A DNA stretch of 64,000 bases from Solwaraspora sp. WMMD792. GTDB taxonomy: Bacteria > Actinomycetota > Actinomycetes > Mycobacteriales > Micromonosporaceae. The notes under the pieces were generated by a model. The model was not told the DNA's origin, did not search any database, and saw nothing but the letters and a program-made list of their open reading frames with translations. This document shows positions 16,636 through 26,186 of this stretch, piece by piece; the stretch's first letter is position 1, and each line of letters starts with the position of its first letter. The stretch lies in contig NZ_JARUBH010000009.1 in NCBI RefSeq assembly GCF_029626105.1, positions 6,138,001 through 6,202,000 of the forward strand. Direction: 5' to 3'. Both the position numbers and the translations under genes were made by a program.

Positions 16636-17190
16636 TCAGCTGAGACGCGGGGCGATCAGGTCGTCGATCGCAAGGTCCATCCGGGTGTACGGAACCGGGA
16701 TGCGCTCACCGTGCCGGTACTCGACCCGCGTGCGGTACCCGGTTGCGACAGGACCGGTGTGTTCGTAGATCGCCTCCTGGGTGACCACCCAGTACACGGG
16801 GTAACCGGCCTGACCGTAGAGCCTGGCCTTGACGTTGAGGTCCTGGATCGCGGTCTCGTCGGCGACCTCGACCACGAGCAGCACGTCGGCGGCGTCCCAG
16901 ACCGACAGCCGGGTCCCGACGGACCCGATCGGATCCGCGTCGGCTCGACGCACCCAGCAGTCCGGGTCGGGAAGCGACTCCCCGGTCGGCAGGGTCGCAG
17001 TCGTCACCCGCACCCCGGATCGTGGCAGCAGCGCCAGCAGTTGACCGACGGTGTCGCCGTGCCACGAACCGATCACCACTGGCCAGATCTCTCCTTCGAC
17101 GAGCTCGACCCGGCGGTCGAAGGCACCCGCTTCAAAGGCGCGCACGAACTCGCTCCGACTCCATCGGTAGGCGAGTACGGGCTGGTTCAT
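16636..17190 (-). CDS. Uma2-family (DUF820) putative endonuclease-fold protein
   Basis: 184 residues from ATG 17190, the usual family length. It shows ELVEGEIWPV near the N-terminus, then SLPDPDCWV, LLVVEVADETAIQDLNVKARLYGQAGYPVYWVV, matching the PD-(D/E)xK core (PDP... VEVADE... K). Uma2 proteins are abundant in actinomycetes and cyanobacteria; their biological role is unsettled. The stop faces the protease terminator. Confidence 0.88.
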   Translation of the reverse strand: MNQPVLAYRWSRSEFVRAFEAGAFDRRVELVEGEIWPVVIGSWHGDTVGQLLALLPRSGVRVTTATLPTGESLPDPDCWVRRADADPIGSVGTRLSVWDAADVLLVVEVADETAIQDLNVKARLYGQAGYPVYWVVTQEAIYEHTGPVATGYRTRVEYRHGERIPVPYTRMDLAIDDLIAPRLS

Positions 17191-17362
17191 GGTTTCGAGC
17201 CTACCAACCAGTTCGTCCGCCCCGAGGCGGTCGGAAGGCTGCGGCGGCTTATGTTGGCAGGCGGGTGCGGTGCGCACTCGCGGCGGCCGATCACGGACAC
17301 GTCGCCTACCTGCACGACGGCCGGCCGGTGTGAGCGCACCGGGCGGGAGAGAGGACCGAGAC

Positions 17363-17851
17363 GTGGGGATCTACGACATTCCGCTCACCACCCTGGCCGG
17401 GCAGCCCGGCTCGTTGGGGGACTACGCCGGCAAGGCACTGTTGGTGGTCAACGTGGCGTCGAAGTGTGGGCTGACCCCGCAGTACGCCGGCCTGGAACAG
17501 CTGCACGAGCGGTACGCCGACCGGGGCTTCTCGGTGGTCGGCTTCCCGTGCAACCAGTTCGGTGGCCAGGAGCCGGGCAGCGCCGAGGAGATCCAGGAGT
17601 TCTGCTCGGCGACGTACGGCGTGACGTTCCCGATGTTCGCCAAGATCGAGGTCAACGGGCCCGGCCGGCACCCGGTCTACGCCGAGCTGACTGAAACCGC
17701 CGACGCCGACGGCACGGCCGGTGACATCCAGTGGAATTTCGAGAAGTTCCTGATCGCGCCGGACGGCCGGGTGGTCGGCCGGTTCCGGCCCCGGGTCGAG
17801 CCGACCGACGACGCGGTGGTCACCGCGATCGAAGCACAACTGCCCGGGTAG
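17363..17851 (+). CDS. Glutathione-peroxidase-family thiol peroxidase
   Basis: 162 residues. It contains NVASKCGLTPQY with peroxidatic Cys35 in place of selenocysteine, FPCNQFGGQE with the Gln of the active-site tetrad, and WNFEKFL with the Trp and Asn. Actinomycetes lack glutathione, so it probably reduces peroxides with thioredoxin or mycothiol systems (family knowledge). GTG 17363 follows GAGAGAGGA. A hairpin terminator follows. Confidence 0.93.
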   Translation: MGIYDIPLTTLAGQPGSLGDYAGKALLVVNVASKCGLTPQYAGLEQLHERYADRGFSVVGFPCNQFGGQEPGSAEEIQEFCSATYGVTFPMFAKIEVNGPGRHPVYAELTETADADGTAGDIQWNFEKFLIAPDGRVVGRFRPRVEPTDDAVVTAIEAQLPG

Positions 17852-17880
17852 GGACCGACCCAGCACCGTCGTGCGGTAGC

Positions 17881-17905
17881 GGCCGGCCCCGGGTCGGGGC
17901 CGGCC
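17881..17905. terminator. Terminator between convergent genes
   Basis: Ten-base arms GGCCGGCCCC and GGGGCCGGCC with loop GGGTC. It lies between the convergent stops of the peroxidase and lectin genes. Confidence 0.75.
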
Positions 17906-17915
17906 GGCCGTACGG

Positions 17916-19619
17916 TCACCGCTGGTTGAAGGTCTGCTTCGGGTGACCCACGCAGTACCAGATCATCAGCGGTGAGCCCACCCCGTGACCGTCGACGTCC
18001 AGGCACTTGCCGGTCAGCGGGTTCACCAGGGTGCCGCTGCGGCCCTGCCACTTCTGCCAGTTCTGCGCCGGGTGGCCGCTGCAGTACGCCACCTGCACCG
18101 GGGTGCCGTCTTCGCTGGCACCCCAGGCCACGTCCATGCAGAGCCCGTTGGCGCGGATCGTGCCGTCGCTGCGCAACTGCCACCACTGCGACTTGTTCTC
18201 GGCGCAGCGCTGCAGGGTGAGCCGTGTCCCGTCGGAGCCGGCACCGGCGCTGACGCACAACCCGGTCTCCTTACCGACCAGCTGGTAGGTGTTGGACGGG
18301 CGTACCGGGGCGGGCGGCGCCGCCGGGGTGGTCTGCTTCGGCGGGTTCTTCGTGGCGCGCGGGCTGGGTGGCGGCGCCGCCCGCCGGGTGTTGACCGTAC
18401 CCGGTGGCGTCGTCGCCGACCTGGACTTCGGCGAACCGGTCGGGGAAGCGGCCGGGGTCGGTGACGTCGACGGCGACGAGGAGGCCGACGGGGACGGCGT
18501 GGCCGACGGTGACGGCTCGGTGGTCATCCGGGCGTCCATCGCGTAGAAATCGGTGAGCCGCTGCACCGACTCCAGCAGGTTCTCGGTCTCCTTGTCGAGC
18601 GGGCCGTCGGTCTGGCGCACCGCGTCGACCCCGGCGTGGTACGCGGCCAGCGCCATCAGGTAGACGTCCCCTTCGGCGTCGCCGAACGACTCGACCAGCG
18701 CGCACATCGCGGTGCCGAACGCCGGGATGGCCGCCGCCGGCACCATCGGTGACGCGTCGGCCGGCCCGTGCTCCTGCCAGAGCTCAGTGGTGAACTGGGC
18801 GATGCCCTGCCGGTCGTCGGCGCCGACCAGGGTCGCGTCGAACCCGGACAGCGCCATCAACGAGGCGGCGACCGCCGGGGCGGTGACCGCTGGGCAGGCC
18901 GATCCGGCCTCGACGATCAGCTCGACGTACTCGGTGGGGATCGCCTTCGGCTGACGGTTCGTGTCGGCCGGCTCGTCCCCGGACCCGCCGAACTGCGGCA
19001 GCTTGCTGTAGTACGCCGCGTAGCCGCTGGCCTGGCCGACATAGGTGAGTGCCGGATCGGGAACCCCGCCGGCCTCGGTGACCGTGTCCAGCCCGGTGTG
19101 GAACGCCGCGAGCGCCAGCCACCACTGGTCACCCGGCACCTCTGCCACCCGCAGCCGGCCGCTGAGCTGGCACATCTGGCGGGCCAGGGCGATCACGTTG
19201 GCCTCGACGTCGGCGCGTTCCGCCGCCGGCCACGGCGCCCAGTCCTGCCAGTCCTGCGAGTCGAGCCCGGCGATGCCCTGCCCACCGGAGGTGGTGGTGT
19301 CCGCGCCGGCGTCCAGCCCGGACTCGGCCATCAGCTGGCCGGCGACCCGGGCCGGGTTGAGCATCGGGCAGGACTCGGCGGCGGCGACGATGACCGCCAA
19401 CTGCTCGTCGGAGACCGGCTGTCCGATCAGGTCGTCGTCGCGGGCGGACGCCGCGCCGAACCCGATGGTGGCGACGATCGTGGACAGCGCGGCCAGCCCG
19501 GCGATGAAGCCTGCGGTGGTGCGTCGTGGGAGCCGGTCGAGCAGCCGTCGGAACGGGTCGAGCAGGCGTCGGAGCGGCAAGGATCCGGGCATCATGAGCA
19601 ACCACCGTCTCAGGTGCAT
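17916..19619 (-). CDS. Membrane-anchored protein with two lysozyme-like domains and a ricin-B lectin domain
   Basis: About 567 residues from ATG 19619 (a GTG at 19658 would add 13). A basic N-terminus precedes one membrane helix (FIAGLAALSTIVATIGFGAA). Two lysozyme-like repeats follow: the first has MAESGLDAGA with the expected Glu, the second MALSGFDATL where Glu is Leu. A Ser/Pro/Thr-rich linker leads to a ricin-B domain with NGLCMDVAWGASEDG and PAQNWQKW. It probably sits outside the membrane and touches the cell wall. Lectin sequence closely resembles that of the protease 1.5 kb away. Confidence 0.8.
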   Translation of the reverse strand: MHLRRWLLMMPGSLPLRRLLDPFRRLLDRLPRRTTAGFIAGLAALSTIVATIGFGAASARDDDLIGQPVSDEQLAVIVAAAESCPMLNPARVAGQLMAESGLDAGADTTTSGGQGIAGLDSQDWQDWAPWPAAERADVEANVIALARQMCQLSGRLRVAEVPGDQWWLALAAFHTGLDTVTEAGGVPDPALTYVGQASGYAAYYSKLPQFGGSGDEPADTNRQPKAIPTEYVELIVEAGSACPAVTAPAVAASLMALSGFDATLVGADDRQGIAQFTTELWQEHGPADASPMVPAAAIPAFGTAMCALVESFGDAEGDVYLMALAAYHAGVDAVRQTDGPLDKETENLLESVQRLTDFYAMDARMTTEPSPSATPSPSASSSPSTSPTPAASPTGSPKSRSATTPPGTVNTRRAAPPPSPRATKNPPKQTTPAAPPAPVRPSNTYQLVGKETGLCVSAGAGSDGTRLTLQRCAENKSQWWQLRSDGTIRANGLCMDVAWGASEDGTPVQVAYCSGHPAQNWQKWQGRSGTLVNPLTGKCLDVDGHGVGSPLMIWYCVGHPKQTFNQR

Positions 19620-19688
19620 CCGCCGAGGCGATTCCGGTCGATATTGAATCGACCACACTCCGGCACGGTCAATGCCGGTGGGTGAATG

Positions 19689-19991
19689 CTAGGAATCCTC
19701 CTGGGACTTGCCCGCCGTACCGGACCTGCCGGCCGTACCGTCGGTCTGGTCCTCGCCGGCCAGCGCGGACCGCAACCGTTCCTTCTCGGACCGGCGGCGC
19801 TCGGCGGACTCGGCGATCTGCTGCGCCATCTCGTCCCGCCAGCCGCGCATCAGAAACCAGGACAGCGCGGCCGAGAAAATGACCGCGATCATAAGTTTCA
19901 GAAAAATGTTGATGTCGACCGGCCAGAGGGCCAGCACAACGATCACGAACAGCCCGATCCGGCCGAGCGTGTACTTCACCGCAGGGCTCAT
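19689..19991 (-). CDS. DUF4229 small membrane protein
   Basis: 100 residues: SPAVKYTLGRIGLFVIVV, LALWPVDINIFLKLMIAV and a second helix, then MRGWRDEMAQQIAESAERRR and an acidic Ser/Gly tail. This two-helix layout with a charged cytoplasmic tail is DUF4229, found across actinomycetes with unknown role. ATG follows AGGAGAGG. It is nine bases downstream of the next minus-strand gene, probably co-transcribed. Confidence 0.8.
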   Translation of the reverse strand: MSPAVKYTLGRIGLFVIVVLALWPVDINIFLKLMIAVIFSAALSWFLMRGWRDEMAQQIAESAERRRSEKERLRSALAGEDQTDGTAGRSGTAGKSQEDS

Positions 19992-19999
19992 GCCTCTCC

Positions 20000-20419
20000 T
20001 CACCGGCCGTCCAGCCACCGGACGCCATGGAACCAGACCGCCGCGTACACCAGGGCGAAGACCGCCGCTCCGATCCCGCCGCCGGCCGTCGGCGGCAGGT
20101 CGGCCGCGATCCCGGCGGCGAGCAGCCCGGACGCGACCCCGACCCCGGTCGCCACGGCGGCGGCGACGAACCGAGCGGAGCCGCCGGCCCAGGCCCGGAA
20201 GTCCTCGGCGAACAGCCACGCCGGCAGGATCACCGCCAACCAGCCGTTCGACTGGCCGAGCCGGCCGTCGCCGATCAGCGTGAACACGCCGTCGAACAGC
20301 AGCAGCACGACCAGGCCGATCACCAGGCCGGCGCCGACCACGCCGAGCAGATCCGGCAACGCGACGACCCGACCTGCGGCGTCCCGGCGCGGAAGACTGT
20401 CGCTCTTCGATTCCGTCAT
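20000..20419 (-). CDS. Small membrane protein of unknown function
   Basis: 139 residues from ATG 20419. Hydrophilic N-terminus (TESKSDSLPRRDAAGR), then about four helices (LGVVGAGLVIGLVVLLLF, WLAVILPAWLF, FVAAAVATGVGVASGLLAAG, GIGAAVFALVYAAVWF). No motif recognised. It lies immediately upstream of the DUF4229 gene with an 8-bp gap. Confidence 0.65.
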   Translation of the reverse strand: MTESKSDSLPRRDAAGRVVALPDLLGVVGAGLVIGLVVLLLFDGVFTLIGDGRLGQSNGWLAVILPAWLFAEDFRAWAGGSARFVAAAVATGVGVASGLLAAGIAADLPPTAGGGIGAAVFALVYAAVWFHGVRWLDGR

Positions 20420-20584
20420 GACCAGGATGAGGGTACGCCTGGGCCGGTGCCGCACCCGGACCAGGTTTGCCGGGCCGCCATCCGGATAACCGGCCAAGAT
20501 GGCAGCCGACCCCCGGTGGTACGGGGCACCGAGGGTCGACGCCGCCAGGTTTGAGCCGCCCACCGCTGCGGTGAAGGTGTCCGG

Positions 20585-21802
20585 ATGCATCCGCTGCACC
20601 TGAGCTACGCCCTGGTCGGCGTGCTCGCCGTACTGCTGGCCTTCTGGTCGAGCGCCATCCGCCGCGCGCCGGTCAGCGAACCGCTGCTCGCGTTGCTGCT
20701 CGGCGTCCTGGTCGGCCCGGTGTCCGGGCTGATCGATCCGTCCCACCACGACACCACCGACCTGCTCCGCGAGGCCAGCCGGATCCTGCTGGCCATCTCA
20801 CTTATGGCGGTCGCGCTGCGGTTCCCCGCCACCGGGTACCTGACGGTGGCCCGCCCGGTCGGGGTGCTGCTGACCCTGGGCATGGTCGGGATGGCGGTGG
20901 TCAGCGCCGGTTTGGCCTGGCTGCTGCTCGGCCTACCGGTCGCACTGGCGGTGCTACTCGGGGTCTGCCTGACCCCGACCGACCCGGTGCTGGCGTCGAG
21001 CGTCGTGTCCGGGACACCTGCGGAGCAGACACTGCCGGTCCGGCTGCGTCAGGTGATCAGCGGTGAGTCCGGGATCAACGACGGGCTCGCGTACCTGCTG
21101 GTCGCGCTGGCGCTGATCGCGGCCGCCGGCCGCCCGGCCGGGCAGCAGGTGGCCGAGGCGGCCTGGGGCGTCGGCGGTGCGGTCCTGGTCGGTGTGGCGG
21201 TCGGCTGCCTCGCCGGCTGGGCGGTACGGGCGGCCGAGGCCCGGGAGCAGGTCGACCAGGGCTCGTTGCTGGTCTTCGCCGTGGTCCTCGGTGTGGCCGC
21301 CCTGGGCGTCGCCCGGGTCGCCGGTACCGACGCGATCCTCGCTGTGTTCGTCACCGGGCTGGCCTACAACCGGATGATCGGCCGTCGGTCCCGGGCGTCT
21401 GAGCAGCAACTCGACGACGCGCTCACCCGGTATCTCGTCCTGCCGGTGTTCTTCCTGCTCGGTCTGGTGGTCCCGTGGCGGCAGTGGCTGGAGCTCGGCT
21501 GGCCCGTCGTGGCGTTCCCGGTGGCCGTGCTGCTGCTGCGCCGGCTGCCGGTGGTGCTGGCCCTGCGGCCGGCGCTGGGCATGTCGTGGCGGGACACGGT
21601 GTTCCTCGGCTGGTTCGGCCCGATCGGCGTGTCCGCGCTGTTCTACCTGACGTACAGCTACGCCGAGGGTGCGACGGACTCCCGGCTGTGGGCGGCCGGG
21701 ACGCTGGTGATCGCGGCCAGCACCCTGGTGCACGGGGTGACCGCCACCGCCGGTCGCCGCTGGTACTCCTCAGCGACGTCCCGGGGCGTCGGCGGCCGGT
21801 GA
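20585..21802 (+). CDS. CPA1-type sodium/proton antiporter
   Basis: 405 residues with about twelve helices. The transport core is visible: TPTDPVLASSVV (helix 4-like, with the Thr-Asp crossing) and GESGINDGLA (the ND motif of electroneutral CPA1 exchangers). It moves Na+ or K+ out against H+ at the plasma membrane. Start ATG follows GGTGAAGG. The stop overlaps the convergent DUF2254 gene by 33 bases. Confidence 0.9.
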   Translation: MHPLHLSYALVGVLAVLLAFWSSAIRRAPVSEPLLALLLGVLVGPVSGLIDPSHHDTTDLLREASRILLAISLMAVALRFPATGYLTVARPVGVLLTLGMVGMAVVSAGLAWLLLGLPVALAVLLGVCLTPTDPVLASSVVSGTPAEQTLPVRLRQVISGESGINDGLAYLLVALALIAAAGRPAGQQVAEAAWGVGGAVLVGVAVGCLAGWAVRAAEAREQVDQGSLLVFAVVLGVAALGVARVAGTDAILAVFVTGLAYNRMIGRRSRASEQQLDDALTRYLVLPVFFLLGLVVPWRQWLELGWPVVAFPVAVLLLRRLPVVLALRPALGMSWRDTVFLGWFGPIGVSALFYLTYSYAEGATDSRLWAAGTLVIAASTLVHGVTATAGRRWYSSATSRGVGGR

Positions 21803-22990
21803 CGCCGCCCGGCACCGCTGGATGTCCGGCCGGTGCTCGGGCCGGGCCGCCGTGGCCAGATCGGCGAGAATGCTGTCGATCAGGTCGATGACCCTGGGCT
21901 GGTCAGTGGCGGCCTGCCGGACGTCGGTGATCGAGGTGGCGAGGTGGCTGGCGAACGACTGCCGGCGGACGTGGACCCGGACCGTCCCGTCGTCGTCCCG
22001 GACGATCCTCGGTCGGTCCGGCCGGTCGGCCAGTCGGCGTAGCAGGTCATGCGCCTCCTGCAGGGCGCGGACGGCGGTGGTGGCGTCGTTGATGCCGGGC
22101 GAGAGCGCCCGTTCGGCGATGTCGGCGAGCTGCCGTAGCCCGAAGCCGACGTCCTGGCCGGGGACCCGTTCGACGCCGACCTCGACGGCCTGTCCGGCCA
22201 GCGTCGCGTCGACCGGGCCCGGCGGCGTGTCACCGACGGCGTGTACGGCGACCAGCGGCATGCCGGCCACCACGAACTCGCCGGGGATCCGTTCGACGGT
22301 GAGGGCGCAGCCGTACCGGCGGGCGAGCCGCGCCAGCAGGTTGACGTCGACCGCGATGACCACCCCGGTGGCCGGTGCCGCCAGCACATCGACGATCGGG
22401 CCGACCGGGGAACCGGTCGGATCGGTCGACCGGGGCGCCCACCGGTCGATGCTGCGTCTGCTCTGCACCCCGATCGCCGCGATCATGTGCGAGACCCGCA
22501 TCAGAGCGGTCATATGGTGCAGATAGTAGATGAACATTCCGGTGCTGCCCAGCACCAGGGCCATCGACACGGCCAGCGACAGCGCCGGCAGCCGGGCGTC
22601 GGACCGGTCCGGTAGCGCGGCGAGGACCACCATGGCGAACAGGAACGTCGCGACGAACGTGCCGAGGGTGGCCTGGGTGACCCGGTCGCGCAGGAACGTC
22701 CGCAGCACCCGGGGTGAGTACTGGCTGGAGGCCAGCTGCACCGCTACCACCGTGATGGAGAAGACCAGCGCGGTGAACGAGATCATCGCGGTGATCACCG
22801 CCGACAGCAGCGACCTGGCACCGGCCGGTCCGCTCGGCAGGAAGCCGTCCAGCGGCAGCCGTAGCCGCAGCTCCAGGGCGGTGAGCAGGATCGCGCCGAG
22901 CACCGCGCCGGTCGCGAACGCCGCCGGTACCGCCCAGAAACTGCCCCACACGCCACGGAGGCGGGACAGCATGCCACGGCGCTGATTCAC
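21770..22990 (-). CDS. DUF2254 membrane protein
   Basis: 406 residues, GTG start. Four N-terminal helices with SAVITAMISFTALVFSITVVAV and QLASSQYSPRVLRTFL, the family signature, then a long soluble domain ending in a basic tail. ADIAERALSPGINDATTA is the other conserved block. Function is unknown in the literature I can recall. The 3' end overlaps the antiporter. Confidence 0.9.
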   Translation of the reverse strand: MNQRRGMLSRLRGVWGSFWAVPAAFATGAVLGAILLTALELRLRLPLDGFLPSGPAGARSLLSAVITAMISFTALVFSITVVAVQLASSQYSPRVLRTFLRDRVTQATLGTFVATFLFAMVVLAALPDRSDARLPALSLAVSMALVLGSTGMFIYYLHHMTALMRVSHMIAAIGVQSRRSIDRWAPRSTDPTGSPVGPIVDVLAAPATGVVIAVDVNLLARLARRYGCALTVERIPGEFVVAGMPLVAVHAVGDTPPGPVDATLAGQAVEVGVERVPGQDVGFGLRQLADIAERALSPGINDATTAVRALQEAHDLLRRLADRPDRPRIVRDDDGTVRVHVRRQSFASHLATSITDVRQAATDQPRVIDLIDSILADLATAARPEHRPDIQRCRAASPAADAPGRR

Positions 22991-23083
22991 CGCTGCGTCT
23001 TTCCCACGCCGGGGCGGGTCGACACCTGCCGGCCGGATCAGGCCGGTCCGGGCTGCTCGAAGGCGTTGCCGGTCCGGCCTCGC

Positions 23084-24262
23084 TCAGGCCCAGATCTGCT
23101 GCGGCTCGGCCCGCCGGTCGGCCAGCGTCGGCGGCCGGTCGTACTCGCGTACCACCTGGTAGCGGGTGTCCCGCTCGACCGGCTGGAAGCCGGCGTCCCA
23201 GATCAGGTGCAGCAGGTCCTCGCGGTGCATGGTGTTCGGCGTGCCGTAGGAGTCCGCGTCGTGGGTGATCTTGTACTCGACCACCGACCCGTCCAGGTCG
23301 TCGACGCCGAAGTTGAGCGACAACTGCGCCACGGACAGCCCGTGCATCACCCAGAAACACTTGACGTGCGGCACGTTGTCGAACAGCAGCCGGGACACCG
23401 CGAAGGTCTTCAACGACTCGGCCGGCGCCGCCATCGTGGTGCGCTCCTGGATCCGGTTACGGATCTTGCCGTCCGCCGAGTCGACGAAGTCGTGCTGGTA
23501 GCGCAGCGGGATGAAGACGGTGAAACCGCCGGTCTCGTCCTGCAACTCGCGCAGCCGCAGCACGTGGTCCACCCGGTGCCGGGGCTCCTCGATGTGCCCG
23601 TACAACATCGTTGACGGCGTCCGTAGCCCCTTGCTGTGGGCCAGCCGGTGAATCCGTGACCAGTCCTCCCAGTGGCAGGCGTGGTCGACGATGTGCTGGC
23701 GGATTTCCCAGTCGAAGATCTCCGCGCCGCCGCCGGTCAGCGACTCCAGACCGGCGTCCATCAGCTCGTCGAGGATCTCGTCGGCCGGCAGCCCACTGAT
23801 CTTCTCGAACCACTGCACCTCGGTCGCGGTGAACGCCTTGAGCTTGACGTTCGGCAGCGCCGCCTTGAGCTCGCGCAGCACCTTCGGGTAGTACCGCCAG
23901 GGCAGGGTCGGGTGCAGGCCGTTGACGATGTGCAGCTCGGTGAGCTGCTCGTCCTCCATCTCCTTGGCCTTACGGACGGCCTCGTCGATGCGCATCGTGT
24001 ATGCGTCCTTCTCGCCCGGCTTGCGCTGGAACGAGCAGTACGCGCAGGAGGCGCTGCACACGTTGGTCAGGTTGAGGTGCCGGTTGACGTTGAACATCAC
24101 CCGGTCGCCGTTGAGCTCGGTCCGCCGGTGGTGCGCCAGCCGGCCCAGCCAGGCCAGGTCGTCGCTGGCGTACAGGTCCACCCCGTCGGTGTAGTCCAGC
24201 CGCTCCCCGGCGTACACCTTGTCTTCGAGCTCACGCTTGCGACCAGCGTCCACGTCCGCCAT
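23084..24262 (-). CDS. mqnE: Aminofutalosine synthase MqnE
   Basis: 392 residues. Radical-SAM cluster motif CSASCAYC (Cys69, Cys73, Cys76), then TELHIVNGLHPTLPW and ESLTGGGAEIFDWEIR, typical of MqnE. The enzyme joins 3-enolpyruvyl-benzoate and SAM to give aminofutalosine in the futalosine route to menaquinone. UbiX, UbiD and a MqnP-type prenyltransferase of the same route are encoded at 32.5-36.8 kb. ATG follows GAAGGGG. Confidence 0.95.
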   Translation of the reverse strand: MADVDAGRKRELEDKVYAGERLDYTDGVDLYASDDLAWLGRLAHHRRTELNGDRVMFNVNRHLNLTNVCSASCAYCSFQRKPGEKDAYTMRIDEAVRKAKEMEDEQLTELHIVNGLHPTLPWRYYPKVLRELKAALPNVKLKAFTATEVQWFEKISGLPADEILDELMDAGLESLTGGGAEIFDWEIRQHIVDHACHWEDWSRIHRLAHSKGLRTPSTMLYGHIEEPRHRVDHVLRLRELQDETGGFTVFIPLRYQHDFVDSADGKIRNRIQERTTMAAPAESLKTFAVSRLLFDNVPHVKCFWVMHGLSVAQLSLNFGVDDLDGSVVEYKITHDADSYGTPNTMHREDLLHLIWDAGFQPVERDTRYQVVREYDRPPTLADRRAEPQQIWA

Positions 24263-24551
24263 GCCCCTTCCCGGCCGGCCACGCCGACGACCCGCCGTCG
24301 ACGACCATCAGCCGTGATCCGCGTTCGAGCGTACGTCCCGGGGCCGCCGATCGGCTCGTCGCCCGGCGGCACAGCGACCTGCGTCATGCCCGGGTCGCCA
24401 ACCTCTCAGCTTCTCGTTACCTCACGAATCATCGACATCAGCAGCCCCGTGCGGTAAGACCGATGTGGGACAGGCGACACCAGGCGACGCGACTCGGTTC
24501 CGGCGCATCAGCACCGGGACAAATGCGCCGTACGGGAGCGAGCGGGCAGGC

Positions 24552-26186
24552 ATGGCACGAAGAAGCAGGGGCGCGGCAGTGGGCCAGCGGCGCGACGGAG
24601 CACGGCGGCAACGCCGGTTCGTGATGGTCGGTGCCGTTCCGGTCCGGCTGAGCCCGGCCCTGTGGGCTGGCCTGCTCGGTGCCGTCACCGCAGTCGCCCT
24701 CGCCTCCCCGGTGTACGCCCAGCCGGCGACCGTGCCGGACACCGGCAGCCGGCCGGTGCCCGCCGGCGGCCTGCAGCTGCCCGGCGCCGGCCCGACGACC
24801 AACGCGCCGGCCATCACCCCCACCCCGGTGGAGGGCCCGCTCGCCGCGCAGATCTACGCCGGTGAGACCGAGGTCGCGCTGCTCGGTCAGCAGCTGCTCG
24901 AGCTCGAACAGGAGCAGACCGCGGCGGAGACCGCGCTGGTCGCCGCCGAGCAGTCGCTGCGCGAGGCGCGAACCGCGCTGATCGAGGCGCAGCGGGACGC
25001 GGACAGCGCGGCGTCGTACGCGCTCAAGGACGCCGCCGCGATGCCGCCCGGCGAGTACCGCGGTGACCTGCACGGTCTTGGTGCCCTGTCCCGGCTGCAA
25101 CGGGGCCAGCAGTCCGGTGTCGGCACCGATGCCGCCAACCGGGACGTGGCGCTCGCCGCCGCCGCCGAGCAGGAGGCGTACCAGACGTACACGGCGGCGC
25201 TGGCCCTGGTCGACGCGCTGCGCAGCGAGTTCGGCAGCACCGAGGGCACCTTCAAGCAGCGGGAGACCGCGCTGCTCGCGTTGAAGGAGCAGAACACCGA
25301 GCAGCTGGTGGCGATCGAACGCCAGCGGGAGGCCGCCGAGCAGGAGATCGGGCAGGGCATCGACGGGATCGACGGTGCCGCCGCCCATCCCCGTGCCGTC
25401 GCCGCCCTGGAGTTCGCCCTCAAGCAGCTCGGCAAGCCGTACCTGTGGGGGGCCGAGGGGCCGCACCGCTACGACTGTTCCGGCCTGATGTGGGCGGCGT
25501 ACCGGTCGCCCGGCGCCGACTACTTCAGCCTGCCCCGGGTCGCCAAGGACCAGTACTACGCGACCCGGCACAACAAGGTGGACCGCTCGGCACTGCTACC
25601 CGGTGACCTGATCTTCTTCGCCTCCGGGTCCAGTTGGACGACGGTGCACCACGTCGGGATGTACGTCGGCAACGGCAAGATGGTGCACGCGCCGACCACC
25701 GGAGACGTGGTCAAGGTCTCCACCGTCTGGTGGTCCCGGTTCTACGCGGCGACCCGGGTGATCCGCGAGGTCGCACCGACCCCGACGCCCACCCCGACTC
25801 CGACGCCCACGCCATCGCCGGACCCGTCGCCCGATCCGACACCGGACCCCACGGATTCGCCGTCGCCCGACCCGTCCGACTCGCCGTCCCCGGACCCCAC
25901 GGATTCGCCGTCGCCGGATCCGTCGGATTCGCCGTCGCCTTCCCCGTCGCCGTCGACCAGCCCGTCCACGCCTGGTCCGATGCCGACGCCGAGTGACCCC
26001 AGCCCGTCGCCGACCGGCTCCGGGACCCCGGATCCGGACGCGAGCGGCTCCGAAACCCCGGATCCGGACGCGAGCGGCTCCGGGACGCCGACCAGTACCC
26101 CGAGCGAGTCGAGTTCCGCTTCGGCCGGCCCGAGCGCGTCGGCGACGTCGGCCGGCACGCCGAGCGCAGGCCCGCTGGAAGGCTGA
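24552..26186 (+). CDS. Secreted NlpC/P60 peptidoglycan endopeptidase with coiled-coil and Pro/Ser-rich tail
   Basis: 544 residues from ATG 24552. A signal peptide (LWAGLLGAVTAVALASPVYA) precedes a coiled-coil of about 170 residues (LGQQLLELEQEQTAAETAL...). The NlpC/P60 domain follows: KPYLWGAEGPHRYDCSGLMW with the catalytic Cys, VHHVGMYVGNGKMVHAP with the His. The last about 140 residues are a TP/SPDP repeat tail that may cross the wall. The architecture is RipA/PcsB-like and suggests a role in cell separation. Confidence 0.9.
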   Translation: MARRSRGAAVGQRRDGARRQRRFVMVGAVPVRLSPALWAGLLGAVTAVALASPVYAQPATVPDTGSRPVPAGGLQLPGAGPTTNAPAITPTPVEGPLAAQIYAGETEVALLGQQLLELEQEQTAAETALVAAEQSLREARTALIEAQRDADSAASYALKDAAAMPPGEYRGDLHGLGALSRLQRGQQSGVGTDAANRDVALAAAAEQEAYQTYTAALALVDALRSEFGSTEGTFKQRETALLALKEQNTEQLVAIERQREAAEQEIGQGIDGIDGAAAHPRAVAALEFALKQLGKPYLWGAEGPHRYDCSGLMWAAYRSPGADYFSLPRVAKDQYYATRHNKVDRSALLPGDLIFFASGSSWTTVHHVGMYVGNGKMVHAPTTGDVVKVSTVWWSRFYAATRVIREVAPTPTPTPTPTPTPSPDPSPDPTPDPTDSPSPDPSDSPSPDPTDSPSPDPSDSPSPSPSPSTSPSTPGPMPTPSDPSPSPTGSGTPDPDASGSETPDPDASGSGTPTSTPSESSSASAGPSASATSAGTPSAGPLEG

